A stretch of DNA of 64,000 nt from positions 930,001 through 994,000 of the forward strand of contig NZ_CP051154.1 of the NCBI RefSeq assembly GCF_012317045.1. Direction: 5' to 3'. The position numbers and the translations under genes were made by a program. Below the pieces are notes generated by a model that worked only from the letters and a program-made list of their open reading frames with translations, had not been told where the DNA came from and made no database searches. Source of the stretch: Leifsonia sp. PS1209 (GTDB lineage: Bacteria; Actinomycetota; Actinomycetes; Actinomycetales; Microbacteriaceae). Position 1 is the stretch's first letter; each line of letters opens with the position of its first letter. Positions 8,254 through 17,082 of the stretch are shown in pieces.

Positions 8254-9243
8254 TCAGCTGCTCAGGAGTGCGCGGGCGACCGGCCAGGCGCCGTCCGACC
8301 AGTTCGAGAGCACGCTGACGCTCCGCCCGGTCGCCGGGTCGTGGCTTCCGTAGTACGAGACCCCGGCGTCGTACCCTTCGAGCGCGACCCGGCCGCCGTC
8401 GTCCAGCCAGAACCCGGTGCCGTACGCGCGGCTGCCCTCGACACCGGTGCTGGTCGGCGTGCTGAGCAGTGCGACGGCGTCCTTCGACACGATCGCCCCC
8501 GCGAACAGCGCACGCCAGAACCTGCTCAGGTCGCCCGCCGTCGCGTACGCGCCGCCGTCGCCGACGCCCCGCACGGGGAGGTGCAGCACGTTCGTGCGGT
8601 CGTCATCGCCCGGCGCGAACAGGTAGCCGACGGCCGCGCCGGTCGGCAGCGCATCCGACCGGAAGTAGCCGCTGTTCCGCATCCCGGCCGGCTCGAACAC
8701 GCGCTGGGCGACCAGGTCGGCGAACGGCATGCCGCTCACCCGTTCCGCGATGATCGACAGCACCACGAACCCGCCGTTGCAGTACGCGAATCGCTCACCG
8801 GGCGGGAACACCTGCGGGAAGCCGTCCACGACGGGGAGGAAGTCCGCCGCGTTCACTAGCGTGTGCACCGGGACGCCCATCACGTAGTCGGTGATCGCGC
8901 CGTCGTCCCCCTCGTCGAGATAGTCTCCGATGCCGGAGCGGTGCGTCAGCAGGTGCCGCACGGTGACCAGTGGGTCGATGAGCGGCAGATCGTCGCCCCG
9001 CAGCTCCCTCACCGGGGTGTCGAGCGCGAACGCTCCGTCCTCCACCAGCGACAGCACCGCGAGAGCCGTGAACCCCTTGCTCCCGCTCGCGAGCGCGAAC
9101 GCCGTCTCCACCGCGTTCGGGATGCCCCACCGCCGGTCGGCGAGGCCGCGCACCACCCGCAGCTCCTCCACGCCGTCGACGTCGACCGTGACCACCCCGC
9201 TGAAACCCTCGGACTCGGCCACGGCATCCACGTCGTCGAACAT
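8254..9243 (-). CDS. Serine hydrolase of the beta-lactamase / class C PBP family
   Basis: A 329-residue protein with the serine hydrolase triad motifs: SxxK as S53-G-S-K56 in FALASGSKGFTAL, a YxN motif as YCN in FAYCNGGFVVLS, and a late H-x-G-like segment near YGSHDPATGRSV. No signal peptide is apparent, which points to a cytoplasmic esterase, peptidase or amidase rather than a secreted beta-lactamase. The preceding gene on this strand is tRNA-Pro, followed by a strong terminator, so the hydrolase has its own promoter. The convergent end with the hydroxylase leaves only 19 bases. Confidence 0.85.
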   Translation of the reverse strand: MFDDVDAVAESEGFSGVVTVDVDGVEELRVVRGLADRRWGIPNAVETAFALASGSKGFTALAVLSLVEDGAFALDTPVRELRGDDLPLIDPLVTVRHLLTHRSGIGDYLDEGDDGAITDYVMGVPVHTLVNAADFLPVVDGFPQVFPPGERFAYCNGGFVVLSIIAERVSGMPFADLVAQRVFEPAGMRNSGYFRSDALPTGAAVGYLFAPGDDDRTNVLHLPVRGVGDGGAYATAGDLSRFWRALFAGAIVSKDAVALLSTPTSTGVEGSRAYGTGFWLDDGGRVALEGYDAGVSYYGSHDPATGRSVSVLSNWSDGAWPVARALLSS

Positions 9244-9286
9244 GCCCCCAGGCTATCGGCACGGCCTGCCGAGAGGCCGGAAACAG

Positions 9287-9318
9287 AAATGCCGGAGCAT
9301 TGACATGCTCCGGCATTT
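9287..9318 (-). terminator. Rho-independent terminator behind tRNA-Pro
   Basis: AAATGCCGGAGCAT (9287-9300) pairs perfectly with ATGCTCCGGCATTT (9305-9318) around the four-base loop TGAC. On the minus strand it lies directly after the tRNA and ends in a T-run contributed by the AAAT arm. Confidence 0.85.
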
Positions 9319-9322
9319 TTCT

Positions 9323-9397
<75 letters not shown>

Positions 9398-9452
9398 ATT
9401 GGCCCGTAGGCCTCAATAAGAATACACGAGCTTGGGGGGTGCTTGTGACCAC

Positions 9453-10436
9453 TCAGGCCGATGCGGTGAGCGTCACGAGCGTCGCCTCCGGGCGGCACGC
9501 GAAGCGCACCGGCGCGTAGATCGACGTTCCGAGGCCGGCAGACACGTTGAGGAACGCCGAGCGGAACGCGTGACGCCAGATGCTCAGGCCCTTGACCTGG
9601 CTGCGCGGGATGTCGCAGTTCGTGACCAGCGCGCCGAAGCCTGGGACGCAGACCTGACCGCCGTGCGTGTGCCCGGCGAAGATCATCGAGGCGCCGTAGG
9701 TGACGAACGCGTCGAGGACGCGGCGGTACGGGGAGTGGGTGACGCCGAGCGTGACCGTGGGGCGGGCGGGACGCGGCGCATCCTGCGGCCACAGCGAGTC
9801 TTCGCCGTACGGGTCGTTCTCGCGAAGCTCGTCCAGCGCGCCAGGGATGGCCTCCACCCTGTCGAAGTGGATGTGCGGGTCGTTGACCCCGAAGAATTCC
9901 AGGTGGGTGCCGCGCACATCCACTGCTCCGGCCGCGTTGTTCAGGTCGAGCCAGCCGAGGCTGCGGAAGTACGCGGTGAGGGCGGCGTTGTCGAGCCGGG
10001 GAGCGGTCGACGCCTTCTTGGTGGACGGGCCGACGAAGTACTTGAGCGGGTTCTTGCGCTGCGGCCCGAAGTAGTCGTTCGAGCCGTGCGCGAAGACCCC
10101 GGGGATGCCCTCGAAGCGCTCGAACGCGCGCTCGATGCCGGTGAGGCCGTCGGCGTGGCCGAGGTTGTCCCCGGTGTCGACGATCAGGTCGGGCTTGAGG
10201 TCGGCGAGCGACCGCACCCACTCCTGCTTGTCGTGCTGCCACGGCGCCATGTGCAGGTCGGAGAGGTGCAGGACCCTGATCGACTCGGCCCCGGCGGGCA
10301 GCACGGGGACCGTCACGCGCCGGAGGGTGAACAGGCGGCGCTCAACCAGCGAGCCCCACGCGAACGCGGCCGCACCGGCGGCGGCGAGCACACCGAGTGC
10401 AGTGCCCGCCGCGTGCAGGCCGGAACGGCCCGCCAC
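9453..10436 (-). CDS. Metallophosphoesterase
   Basis: A 327-residue calcineurin-like phosphoesterase with an N-terminal hydrophobic anchor (AAGTALGVLAAAGAAAFAWGSLV). All metal-binding blocks are visible: LHLSDLHM, VDTGDNLGH, HGSNDYFGP (GNxD/E-type position carrying Asn-Asp) and the closing FAGHTHGGQV. The start is GTG at 10436, which overlaps the stop of the upstream PBP gene (TAGTG), so it is translationally coupled to it. This PBP-phosphoesterase order recurs in actinobacteria (for example around ponA2 in mycobacteria, from memory), suggesting an envelope-related role. The substrate is unknown. Confidence 0.9.
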   Translation of the reverse strand: MAGRSGLHAAGTALGVLAAAGAAAFAWGSLVERRLFTLRRVTVPVLPAGAESIRVLHLSDLHMAPWQHDKQEWVRSLADLKPDLIVDTGDNLGHADGLTGIERAFERFEGIPGVFAHGSNDYFGPQRKNPLKYFVGPSTKKASTAPRLDNAALTAYFRSLGWLDLNNAAGAVDVRGTHLEFFGVNDPHIHFDRVEAIPGALDELRENDPYGEDSLWPQDAPRPARPTVTLGVTHSPYRRVLDAFVTYGASMIFAGHTHGGQVCVPGFGALVTNCDIPRSQVKGLSIWRHAFRSAFLNVSAGLGTSIYAPVRFACRPEATLVTLTASA

Positions 10437-12976
10437 TACTTTCCTACTCCGGGCGACGGCTCGGCGGCGGCGATCTTGAGGGTCACCGTGGATCCGGGCT
10501 TTGCTGGCGTGCCAGCACCGGGGTCCATCGCCTCGACGATCCCGTCCTTGTTGCTTCCGCCGGTGACCTTCACGCTGAACTGGCTGAGCGCCTTCTGCGC
10601 GTCGGACAGTTTCTGCCCGACCACATTCGGCAGGGGTACGAGGGACCCGTTGCTGGTGTAGATCGTCACGCCGTTGCCCTTGGTGACCGAGGTGCCGGCG
10701 GCCGGGTCGGTCCCGGCGACGGTGCCAGCGGGGGCAGCCGAGTCGACCGCGGTGCCATCGACACCGTCGAGGCCGAGGCCGTTCAGGATCGACTTGGCGT
10801 CGTCGGGCGACTTGCCGGTGAGGTCGGGGATGGTGACCTGTGCGCCCTGCAGCAGCTTGTTGTCCGGGCGCGGGAAGGCATCTCCGCCGTACTTGTTCAC
10901 GGCCGTCGTCATGACGGCGTTCATGACGTTGTCGCGCAGACTGGCTGGACTGCTGCCGTGGGTCGGATAGATCCGGCGCATGTCCGTGTCACCCTCGATG
11001 TTCCCGACCCAGTACGCGCCGGCGACCTTCGTCGTCGCCGCGATGAGCCAGAGCTGTTTGTTGCCGTCGGTGGTTCCGGTCTTGCCGAGCATGTCGACTC
11101 CGGTGGTGTTCGTTCCGGAGGCGGTGCCGCCCTCGATCGGACCCTTCAGCGCGTATGCCATGGCTCGAGCGACAGCCGGGTCGACCGACTGCGTGCACTT
11201 GGAGGCCGGCGGCGCGATCTCCTTGCCATCGCCGCTGACGATCTTGTCGATCGCGATGGGCGTGCAGGTGAGGCCGTTGTTCGCGATCCCCGCGAAGGCG
11301 GTCGCCATCGTCAAAGGAGCCACGTTGTTGGTGCCGAGGACGGAGGCGGGGTTGCTCTTCAGCGGCACTCCGGCCGCGTCGTGCACACCAAAAGCTTCCG
11401 CGTCCTTCTTGATCTCGCACAGGTCGAGCTGCAGGGCCATCGCCACGAACGCGGTGTTGATCGAGTTGGTGGTCGCATTCTGCGCTGTGCGGTATCCCTC
11501 TTCACCCGGCGAGTCGTTGGTGGGCCGCCACGAGCCGCCCCACTGGCCGCACGAGTCCTTGAACTGCGACTGGTTGTACGTGCGCACGTTGGCGTTCACC
11601 GACTCGTACAGCGAGTGGCCCTGTTTCAGCCACTCCGCCAACGTGAACACCTTGTACGTCGACCCGACCTGGAAACCGTTCGAGCCGCCGTAGTCGAGGT
11701 CGGTGCTGTAGTTCACCGAGGTATACGCGGGGTCCATCAGTACATCCGGGTCTTGGCTGTAGTGCTTGTTCTGCGCCATGTAGAGCACGCGTCCCGTGCC
11801 CGGCTGAACGCCGACCAGAGAGGCACCGAGCTGAACGTCGCCGTACGTCGGCGGCACGTAGCTCGCCATCGTCTCTTCTGCCGTCTGCTGCAGCGTGAGG
11901 TCGATCGTGGTGTAGATCTTGTATCCGCCGCGGTTGAAGTTCGCAGCGCGGGTGTCTTTGTCCGCTCCGAAAGACGGGTCGTTCTGCACGATGCGCTGCA
12001 CGTAGTCGCAGAAGTACGCGGAGCCGCCCGCGGTCTGGCAGCCGCGGACCGACGGGGTGATCACCGGCGTGACCGGGGTCTTCACGGCCTCGTCGTACTG
12101 CACCTTGGTGAGCTTCTTGTACTGGTACATCTTGTTCAGGATGTAGTCGCGGCGCTCTTTGTTCTTCGCGTACCCGTTCGCAGCGCCGTTGCTCTTGCTG
12201 TCCGGGCTGTCGATCTTGAGCGTGGTCGGCTCGTTCACGATCGCGATCAGGCTCGCGGCCTGTGCGGGCGTGAGCGCGGCGGCCGAGGTGTTGAAGTAGT
12301 ACTTCGCAGCGGCCTCGATGCCGTACACCGAGCCACCGAATCCGGCGATGTTGAGGTAGCCGGCGAGGATGTCGTCCTTCGAGTACTTCTTCTCGACGCC
12401 GATCGCGTACTTCATCTCCTTGACCTTGCGGTCGGGCGAGACGCCCGTGGAGTCGACGACGCAGGTCTGGTACTTGGCCTTCTGCTCCTTGGTCTTGACC
12501 GGCATCGCCTCGCACTTCTGCAGGAGCACGTTCTTCACGTACTGCTGCGTGATCGAGGAGCCGCCCTGCACGTCGTGGCCGACGACGGTCGACAGCACAC
12601 CGCGCATGGTGCCCTGGATATCGACGCCGCCGTGGGAGTAGAAGCGGGGGTCCTCACCGGCGATGGCTGCGTCTTTCGCGGCCTGGGAGATCTGGCTGAA
12701 CGTGACGGGCAGACGGTTCTGCGAGTAGAACGTCGCGAGCTGGACATCCTGGTCGCCGTTCTTGGCGTAGATGGTGGTCGGCTGGGCGAGCTGGCCGATC
12801 TCGAGGTACTCGGGAAGGCCTTCGAAGACGCCGATGCTGTCGTTGGCGGCCATCCCCGTGACCGCGATCGCGGGGGTCACGGCGGCCGTGACCAGGAGGC
12901 CTGCGACGGCACTCATGCCGACGAACGCGCCGACGGCGCCGAGCACACCTCTAGCCCGTGGTTTTTTGGCAGACAT
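10436..12976 (-). CDS. Bifunctional class A penicillin-binding protein with PASTA domains
   Basis: An 846-residue peptidoglycan glycosyltransferase/transpeptidase anchored by an N-terminal membrane helix (VLGAVGAFVGMSAVAGLLVT). The GT51 domain shows AIAGEDPRFYSHGG with the catalytic Glu and GGSSITQQYVKN. The transpeptidase shows SxxK as STYK in FQVGSTYKVF, SxN as SIN in TTNSINTAF, and KTG in LGKTGTTDGN. Two C-terminal PASTA repeats follow (VTIPDLTGKSPDDAKSIL and VPLPNVVGQKLSDAQKAL), which bind peptidoglycan or muropeptides. I chose ATG 12976 (MSAKKPRARG) because the basic segment then directly precedes the anchor; 52 more in-frame codons upstream would overlap the promoter region and the divergent small gene. 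Overall layout matches PonA1/PonA2-type enzymes. Confidence 0.95.
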   Translation of the reverse strand: MSAKKPRARGVLGAVGAFVGMSAVAGLLVTAAVTPAIAVTGMAANDSIGVFEGLPEYLEIGQLAQPTTIYAKNGDQDVQLATFYSQNRLPVTFSQISQAAKDAAIAGEDPRFYSHGGVDIQGTMRGVLSTVVGHDVQGGSSITQQYVKNVLLQKCEAMPVKTKEQKAKYQTCVVDSTGVSPDRKVKEMKYAIGVEKKYSKDDILAGYLNIAGFGGSVYGIEAAAKYYFNTSAAALTPAQAASLIAIVNEPTTLKIDSPDSKSNGAANGYAKNKERRDYILNKMYQYKKLTKVQYDEAVKTPVTPVITPSVRGCQTAGGSAYFCDYVQRIVQNDPSFGADKDTRAANFNRGGYKIYTTIDLTLQQTAEETMASYVPPTYGDVQLGASLVGVQPGTGRVLYMAQNKHYSQDPDVLMDPAYTSVNYSTDLDYGGSNGFQVGSTYKVFTLAEWLKQGHSLYESVNANVRTYNQSQFKDSCGQWGGSWRPTNDSPGEEGYRTAQNATTNSINTAFVAMALQLDLCEIKKDAEAFGVHDAAGVPLKSNPASVLGTNNVAPLTMATAFAGIANNGLTCTPIAIDKIVSGDGKEIAPPASKCTQSVDPAVARAMAYALKGPIEGGTASGTNTTGVDMLGKTGTTDGNKQLWLIAATTKVAGAYWVGNIEGDTDMRRIYPTHGSSPASLRDNVMNAVMTTAVNKYGGDAFPRPDNKLLQGAQVTIPDLTGKSPDDAKSILNGLGLDGVDGTAVDSAAPAGTVAGTDPAAGTSVTKGNGVTIYTSNGSLVPLPNVVGQKLSDAQKALSQFSVKVTGGSNKDGIVEAMDPGAGTPAKPGSTVTLKIAAAEPSPGVGK

Positions 12977-13028
12977 AGGATCAGGGTAGGTGATAAACCT
13001 GATAAACCCCCCGAACGCAAGGAGCACA

Positions 13029-13196
13029 ATGCCGCGCTGGGAATACCTCACGACGCCTCTGATCGTCCACAACACCGCTGCGATCCTCAACAACTGGGGC
13101 TCGGAAGGGTGGGAGCTGGTGCAGGTCGTCACCGGTCCGGAGGGCGGCCTCGTCGCCTACCTGAAGCGCCCGATCATCGACGGGGACGACGCCTGA
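13029..13196 (+). CDS. Small DUF4177-family protein
   Basis: A 55-residue protein beginning MPRWEYLTTPLIVHNTAAIL and containing GWELVQVVTG, the core of the DUF4177 fold. AAGGAG six bases upstream of the ATG at 13029 supports this start over the longer in-frame ATG at 12990. The stop overlaps the ATG of the RidA gene (TGATG). Its function is unknown; it is a conserved companion of the PBP/RidA neighbourhood in actinobacteria. Confidence 0.85.
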   Translation: MPRWEYLTTPLIVHNTAAILNNWGSEGWELVQVVTGPEGGLVAYLKRPIIDGDDA

Positions 13197-13666
13197 TGGC
13201 CGCCATCGAAGCCCGGCTGGCCGAGCTCGACATCCAACTTCCGGATGTGGTGCCGCCTGTCGCCGCCTACACCCCGGCCGTCGTCGACGGCAACCACGTC
13301 TACACCTCCGGCCAGCTCCCGATGGTGTCCGGCGCCCTCCCCGCCACCGGCAAGGTCGGCGACGGCCACGGGCTCGTCCCGGCCGACGACGCCAAGGAGT
13401 ACGCCCGCACCTGCGCGCTCAACGCCCTGGCTGCCGCGAAGAGCGTCATCGGCTCGCTCGACCGCGTGACCAGGATCGTGAAGGTCGTCGGCTTCGTCGC
13501 CTCCGACCCCTCGTTCACCGGCCAGCCGGGGGTCATCAATGGAGCGTCTGAGGTGCTTGGCGAGATCTTCGGCGACGCAGGCGTCCACGCCCGCTCGGCC
13601 GTCGGCGTCTCCGTCCTCCCGCTGGACTCGCCGGTCGAGGTCGAACTGATCCTGTCGTTCGAGTAG
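13196..13666 (+). CDS. RidA family protein
   Basis: A 156-residue member of the RidA/YjgF/UK114 family, whose best-known members hydrolyse reactive enamine/imine intermediates. Visible landmarks are AVVDGNHVYTSGQLPMVSG near the start, the central ARTCALNALAAAKSVIGSLDRVTRIVKVVGFVAS and the end DAGVHARSAVGVSVLPLDSPVEVELILSFE. The Arg in HARSAVG corresponds to the substrate-carboxylate-binding Arg of deaminase-active RidA. This is the longer 150-residue subtype rather than the canonical 128-residue enzyme, so its activity is uncertain. It is coupled to the DUF4177 gene by a one-base overlap. Confidence 0.88.
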   Translation: MAAIEARLAELDIQLPDVVPPVAAYTPAVVDGNHVYTSGQLPMVSGALPATGKVGDGHGLVPADDAKEYARTCALNALAAAKSVIGSLDRVTRIVKVVGFVASDPSFTGQPGVINGASEVLGEIFGDAGVHARSAVGVSVLPLDSPVEVELILSFE

Positions 13667-13699
13667 GACGCGTCCCGTACGACGACATCCCGTACGACG

Positions 13700-13734
13700 G
13701 AGGGGCCCGCATCCGGTGTGGATGCGGGCCCCTC
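13700..13734. terminator. Strong hairpin between convergent genes
   Basis: A perfect 15-bp stem, GAGGGGCCCGCATCC (13700-13714) with its complement (13720-13734) and the loop GGTGT. It lies between the RidA and acs stop codons. No T-run follows on either strand, so it is probably a bidirectional, U-tract-independent terminator. Confidence 0.65.
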
Positions 13735-13751
13735 TGCGTGAACGGGCTGCG

Positions 13752-15701
13752 CTAGGACAGCTTGCTCTGGATCGAGCTCATCACGGCGGTGTCCGCGAGC
13801 GTCGTGGTGTCCCCGACCTCGCGGCCCTCTGCGACGTCGCGCAGCAGGCGCCGCATGATCTTGCCGGAGCGCGTCTTCGGCAGCTCGGTGACGATGAAGA
13901 TCTCCCTGGGGCGTGCGATCGCGCCGATCTGCTCGGTGACGTGCTTGCGCAGCTCGGCGGCCACATCCATCGCCTCGGCCTGCTCCAGCTGGTTCTGCTT
14001 GATGATCACGAACGCGACGACGGCCTGGCCGGTGGTCTCGTCCGCTGCTCCCACCACGGCAGCCTCGGCGGTGAGTGGATGCGCGACCAGCGCGGACTCG
14101 ATCTCCGCCGTCGAGAGGCGGTGGCCGGAGACGTTCATGACGTCGTCGACGCGGCCCATCAGCCAGATCTCGCCGTCCATGTCGTAGCGGGCGCCGTCGC
14201 CGGCGAAGTACTTGTCGCCGAACTTCTCCCAGTACGTCTCTTTGAACCGCTCCGGGTCGCCCCAGATGCCGCGCAGCATGCTCGGCCACGGTTCGGTGAC
14301 GACCAGCAGGCCGCCCTGGTCCTTGCCGACGGGGACGCCGGCCTCGTCGAGGATGTCGATCGAGATGCCGGGGAGCGGCACCTGTGCAGAGCCCGGCTTC
14401 AGCGTCGTGACGCCCGGAAGAGCGGACACCATGATCGCGCCGGTCTCCGTCTGCCACCAGGTGTCGACGACCGGGGTGGTGTTCCCGCCGATGACGTCGC
14501 GGTACCACATCCAGGCTTCCGGGTTGATGGGCTCACCGACCGACCCGAGCACGCGCAGGCTCGACAGGTCGAACTTCTGCGGGTGCTGGCGGCCGATCTT
14601 CATGAACGAGCGGATCGCGGTCGGCGCCGTGTAGAAGATGGAGACCTTGTACTTCTCGATGATCTCCCACCAGCGGCCGGGATGCGGCGTCTCCGGGGTG
14701 CCCTCGTAGAGCACCTGGGTCGCGCCGTTGGCCAGGGGGCCGTAGACGACGTAGCTGTGGCCGGTGATCCAGCCGATGTCGGCCGTGCACCAGTAGACGT
14801 CGGACTCCGGATGCAGGTCGAAGACGTTCTTGTGCGTGAACGCGGCCTGGGTGAGGTAGCCGCCCGAGGTGTGCAGGATGCCCTTCGGCTTCCCGGTCGT
14901 GCCCGAGGTGTAGAGGATGAACAGCGGCTGCTCCGCCTCGAACGATTTGGCGACGTGGTCGGCGTCGACCTGGGCGATCTCGTCGTGCCACCACAGGTCG
15001 CGGCCGTCCGTCCACTCCACGTCGTTCTCGCCGCGCTTGACGACGAGCACGTGCTCGACGGTGGTGTCGCCGGAGGCGAGGGCCGCGTCCACGGCGTTCT
15101 TGAGCGGGAAGACCTTGCCCTTGCGCCATCCGCCGTCCGCCGTGATGACGAGCTTCGCCGACGCGTCGTCGATGCGCGACCGCAGGCTCTCCGCGCTGAA
15201 CCCGCCGAAGACGACGGAGTGCACGGCACCGATGCGGGCGACGGCCAGCATGGCGATGACCGCCTCCGGGATCATCGGAAGGTAGATCGCAACCCTGTCG
15301 CCGGCGGTGATGCCGAGGCTGGTCAGCAGGTTGGCGGCCTTCTTGACCTCGGCGGTCAGTTCCGCGTAGGTGATCGAACGGCTGTCGCCCGGCTCGCCCT
15401 CCCAGTGGATGGCGATGCGGTCGCCGTTGCCGGCGAGGACGTGCCTGTCGAGGCAGTTGTACGCCACGTTGAGCTCGCCGTCGTCGAACCACTTCGCGAA
15501 GGGCGGGTTGGTCCAGTCGAGGGTGCGCGTGAACGGCTTGTGCCAGTGGAGGAGTTCACGGGACTGGTCGGCCCAGAATCCGAGGCGGTCGGCGGCGGCA
15601 CGCTCGTAGAGCTCGGCTGTCGCGACCGCGTTCGCCGCGAACTCTTCGCTGGGTGCGAATCGGCGTGCTTCGTGCAGCAGATTGTCGATTGTGTTGCTCA
15701 T
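13752..15701 (-). CDS. acs: Acetate--CoA ligase (acetyl-CoA synthetase)
   Basis: A 649-residue AMP-forming ligase that converts acetate, ATP and CoA to acetyl-CoA. The ATP-binding signature is [21 protein letters not shown]. Other landmarks are [32 protein letters not shown] in the acetate pocket region, the hinge [21 protein letters not shown], and the C-terminal [12 protein letters not shown] carrying the acetylation-regulated lysine. Length and motifs match Acs fully. The start ATG 15701 (MSNTIDNLL) gives the usual N-terminus, although the nearest AGGAG is about 14 bases away, so start confidence is moderate. It is divergent from the 6C RNA and the Tad locus. Confidence 0.96.
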   Translation of the reverse strand: MSNTIDNLLHEARRFAPSEEFAANAVATAELYERAAADRLGFWADQSRELLHWHKPFTRTLDWTNPPFAKWFDDGELNVAYNCLDRHVLAGNGDRIAIHWEGEPGDSRSITYAELTAEVKKAANLLTSLGITAGDRVAIYLPMIPEAVIAMLAVARIGAVHSVVFGGFSAESLRSRIDDASAKLVITADGGWRKGKVFPLKNAVDAALASGDTTVEHVLVVKRGENDVEWTDGRDLWWHDEIAQVDADHVAKSFEAEQPLFILYTSGTTGKPKGILHTSGGYLTQAAFTHKNVFDLHPESDVYWCTADIGWITGHSYVVYGPLANGATQVLYEGTPETPHPGRWWEIIEKYKVSIFYTAPTAIRSFMKIGRQHPQKFDLSSLRVLGSVGEPINPEAWMWYRDVIGGNTTPVVDTWWQTETGAIMVSALPGVTTLKPGSAQVPLPGISIDILDEAGVPVGKDQGGLLVVTEPWPSMLRGIWGDPERFKETYWEKFGDKYFAGDGARYDMDGEIWLMGRVDDVMNVSGHRLSTAEIESALVAHPLTAEAAVVGAADETTGQAVVAFVIIKQNQLEQAEAMDVAAELRKHVTEQIGAIARPREIFIVTELPKTRSGKIMRRLLRDVAEGREVGDTTTLADTAVMSSIQSKLS

Positions 15702-15847
15702 GGGGAGTCTGTTCGCTCCTTTGCGATGCTGAATGGTCAAGTCGTGGCGCGACAATCCACGACTCTACAACCTGGCGGTGACCACCTCGACGAAGACTTG
15801 CGTTTGCATTGATTGTGCGTAAACTGTTTCTCGGCCGAATATTAATT

Positions 15848-15934
15848 CTGGCGTGCGGCGCAAACGATTCCCCCCAATCATGCGCCGCAGTGGCCGCACC
15901 TGTTCCCCCCAATAGGTGCGGCCCCCCTCTTTTT
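15848..15934 (+). ncRNA. 6C small RNA
   Basis: Two consecutive hairpins, each exposing exactly six cytosines. Hairpin 1 pairs TGCGGCGCA (15854-15862) with TGCGCCGCA (15881-15889), extended by GATT/AATC around CCCCCC at 15870-15875. Hairpin 2 pairs GGCCGCACCT (15892-15901) with AGGTGCGGCC (15914-15923) around CCCCCC at 15905-15910, and is followed by CCCCTCTTTTT, a terminator T-run. This is the definition of the actinobacterial 6C RNA family; in mycobacteria a relative (B11) also lies near the tad genes (from memory). An AT-rich GAATATTAAT block at 15837-15846 is a plausible -10 region. The exact 5' end is inferred. Confidence 0.92.
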
Positions 15935-16041
15935 AACCGGCCTTTCCGGTTGCAGCTCTCCACAGGTCGCTCGGTTGCGGAGTTCTCCACGGGTTTCGTG
16001 GGGGACGCCGCCGGGTGCTGGGCGATACGTAGCGTCGGGTT

Positions 16042-17082
16042 ATGAAGATGCGACGAACAGAGAATGTGGCCGGGCGGGATGCGGTTTGCGCGGTGGATCC
16101 CACCGAGACGGCGGACGCTGTGGCGCGAACACGGCCGCCCAGCGCCGACCGCGGGCTCTGGCGCACCTTCGGCCCACTGGCGCCGTACCTGCTGCGCGAC
16201 GACATCACCGACCTCTTCATCACGGCCGGTGGCGCGCTCTGGGCGGACGGCGGACCGCGCGGGCTCCGGCGCATCGACGGCTGGACCTCCGACGAACGCA
16301 CCACCAGAGACCTCGCCGTGCGCCTCATCGCGAGCGGCGGCAGGCACATCGACGAGGCGACGCCGTTCGTGGACGTCCGCCTCCTCGACGGCATCCGCGT
16401 CCACGCTGTCCTCCCACCCGTCTCGACCGGCGGCACGCAACTGTCCGTGCGCATCCCGCACCATCGCGTGCTGCGGCTGCCCGACCTGCTCGCCGACGAC
16501 GCGATCACCCCCGCCCAAGCGGAGACGCTGTTGCGGGCGATCACGGCACGCACCAACCTGCTCGTCACCGGAGCGGGCGGCGCAGGCAAGACGACGTTGC
16601 TCGGCGCCCTCCTCTCCCACGCGCCCCCGAACGAGCGGATCGTCACCATCGAGGACGTCGCCGAACTCCGCATCGCACACCCGCATGTGGTCGGCCTGCA
16701 GACCAGGCAGCCCAACCTGGAGGGAGCGGGCGGCGTCGACCTCCGCCGCCTGGTCAGGGAGGCGCTCAGGATGCGTCCCGACCGCCTCGTCCTCGGCGAG
16801 TGTCGAGGCAGCGAGGTCATCGACCTCCTCGGGGCCTTGAACACCGGCCACGACGGCGGGGCAGGAACCCTCCACGCCAACGCGCTCGCCGACGTCCCCG
16901 CCCGCCTCGAAGCCCTCGGCGCTCTGGCCGGACTCGGCGAGCGTGCCCTCGCACGCCAGGCGGTCAGCGGCATCGGGATGCTCGTCCACGTCGAGCGGGT
17001 GGACGGCGCACGTCGCGTGGCCGGCTTCGGCCGCCTGACGGTGGCCGCCGATGGGCGTCTCGCCGTGGTGGAGGAGGGGTGA
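16042..17082 (+). CDS. TadA/CpaF-type secretion ATPase
   Basis: A 346-residue hexameric ATPase of the Tad (Flp pilus) type II/IV secretion superfamily. Walker A is TGAGGAGKTTLLGAL (about residues 176-190), the Asp box IVTIEDVAEL follows, Walker B is RPDRLVLGECRGSEV and the His box is GGAGTLHANA. It is shorter than proteobacterial CpaF, as usual for the actinobacterial form. The stop overlaps the GTG start of the next gene. It heads a compact Tad locus of TadA, a TadB/C-like protein, a DUF4244 pilin-like peptide and two TadE-like proteins. Confidence 0.92.
   Translation: MKMRRTENVAGRDAVCAVDPTETADAVARTRPPSADRGLWRTFGPLAPYLLRDDITDLFITAGGALWADGGPRGLRRIDGWTSDERTTRDLAVRLIASGGRHIDEATPFVDVRLLDGIRVHAVLPPVSTGGTQLSVRIPHHRVLRLPDLLADDAITPAQAETLLRAITARTNLLVTGAGGAGKTTLLGALLSHAPPNERIVTIEDVAELRIAHPHVVGLQTRQPNLEGAGGVDLRRLVREALRMRPDRLVLGECRGSEVIDLLGALNTGHDGGAGTLHANALADVPARLEALGALAGLGERALARQAVSGIGMLVHVERVDGARRVAGFGRLTVAADGRLAVVEEG

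Noticed and set aside
10397..13195. A plus-strand frame of more than 900 codons that continues into the RidA gene.
   Set aside because: It is antisense to the PBP, whose GT51, transpeptidase and PASTA motifs are unambiguous. The RidA product starts at ATG 13196.
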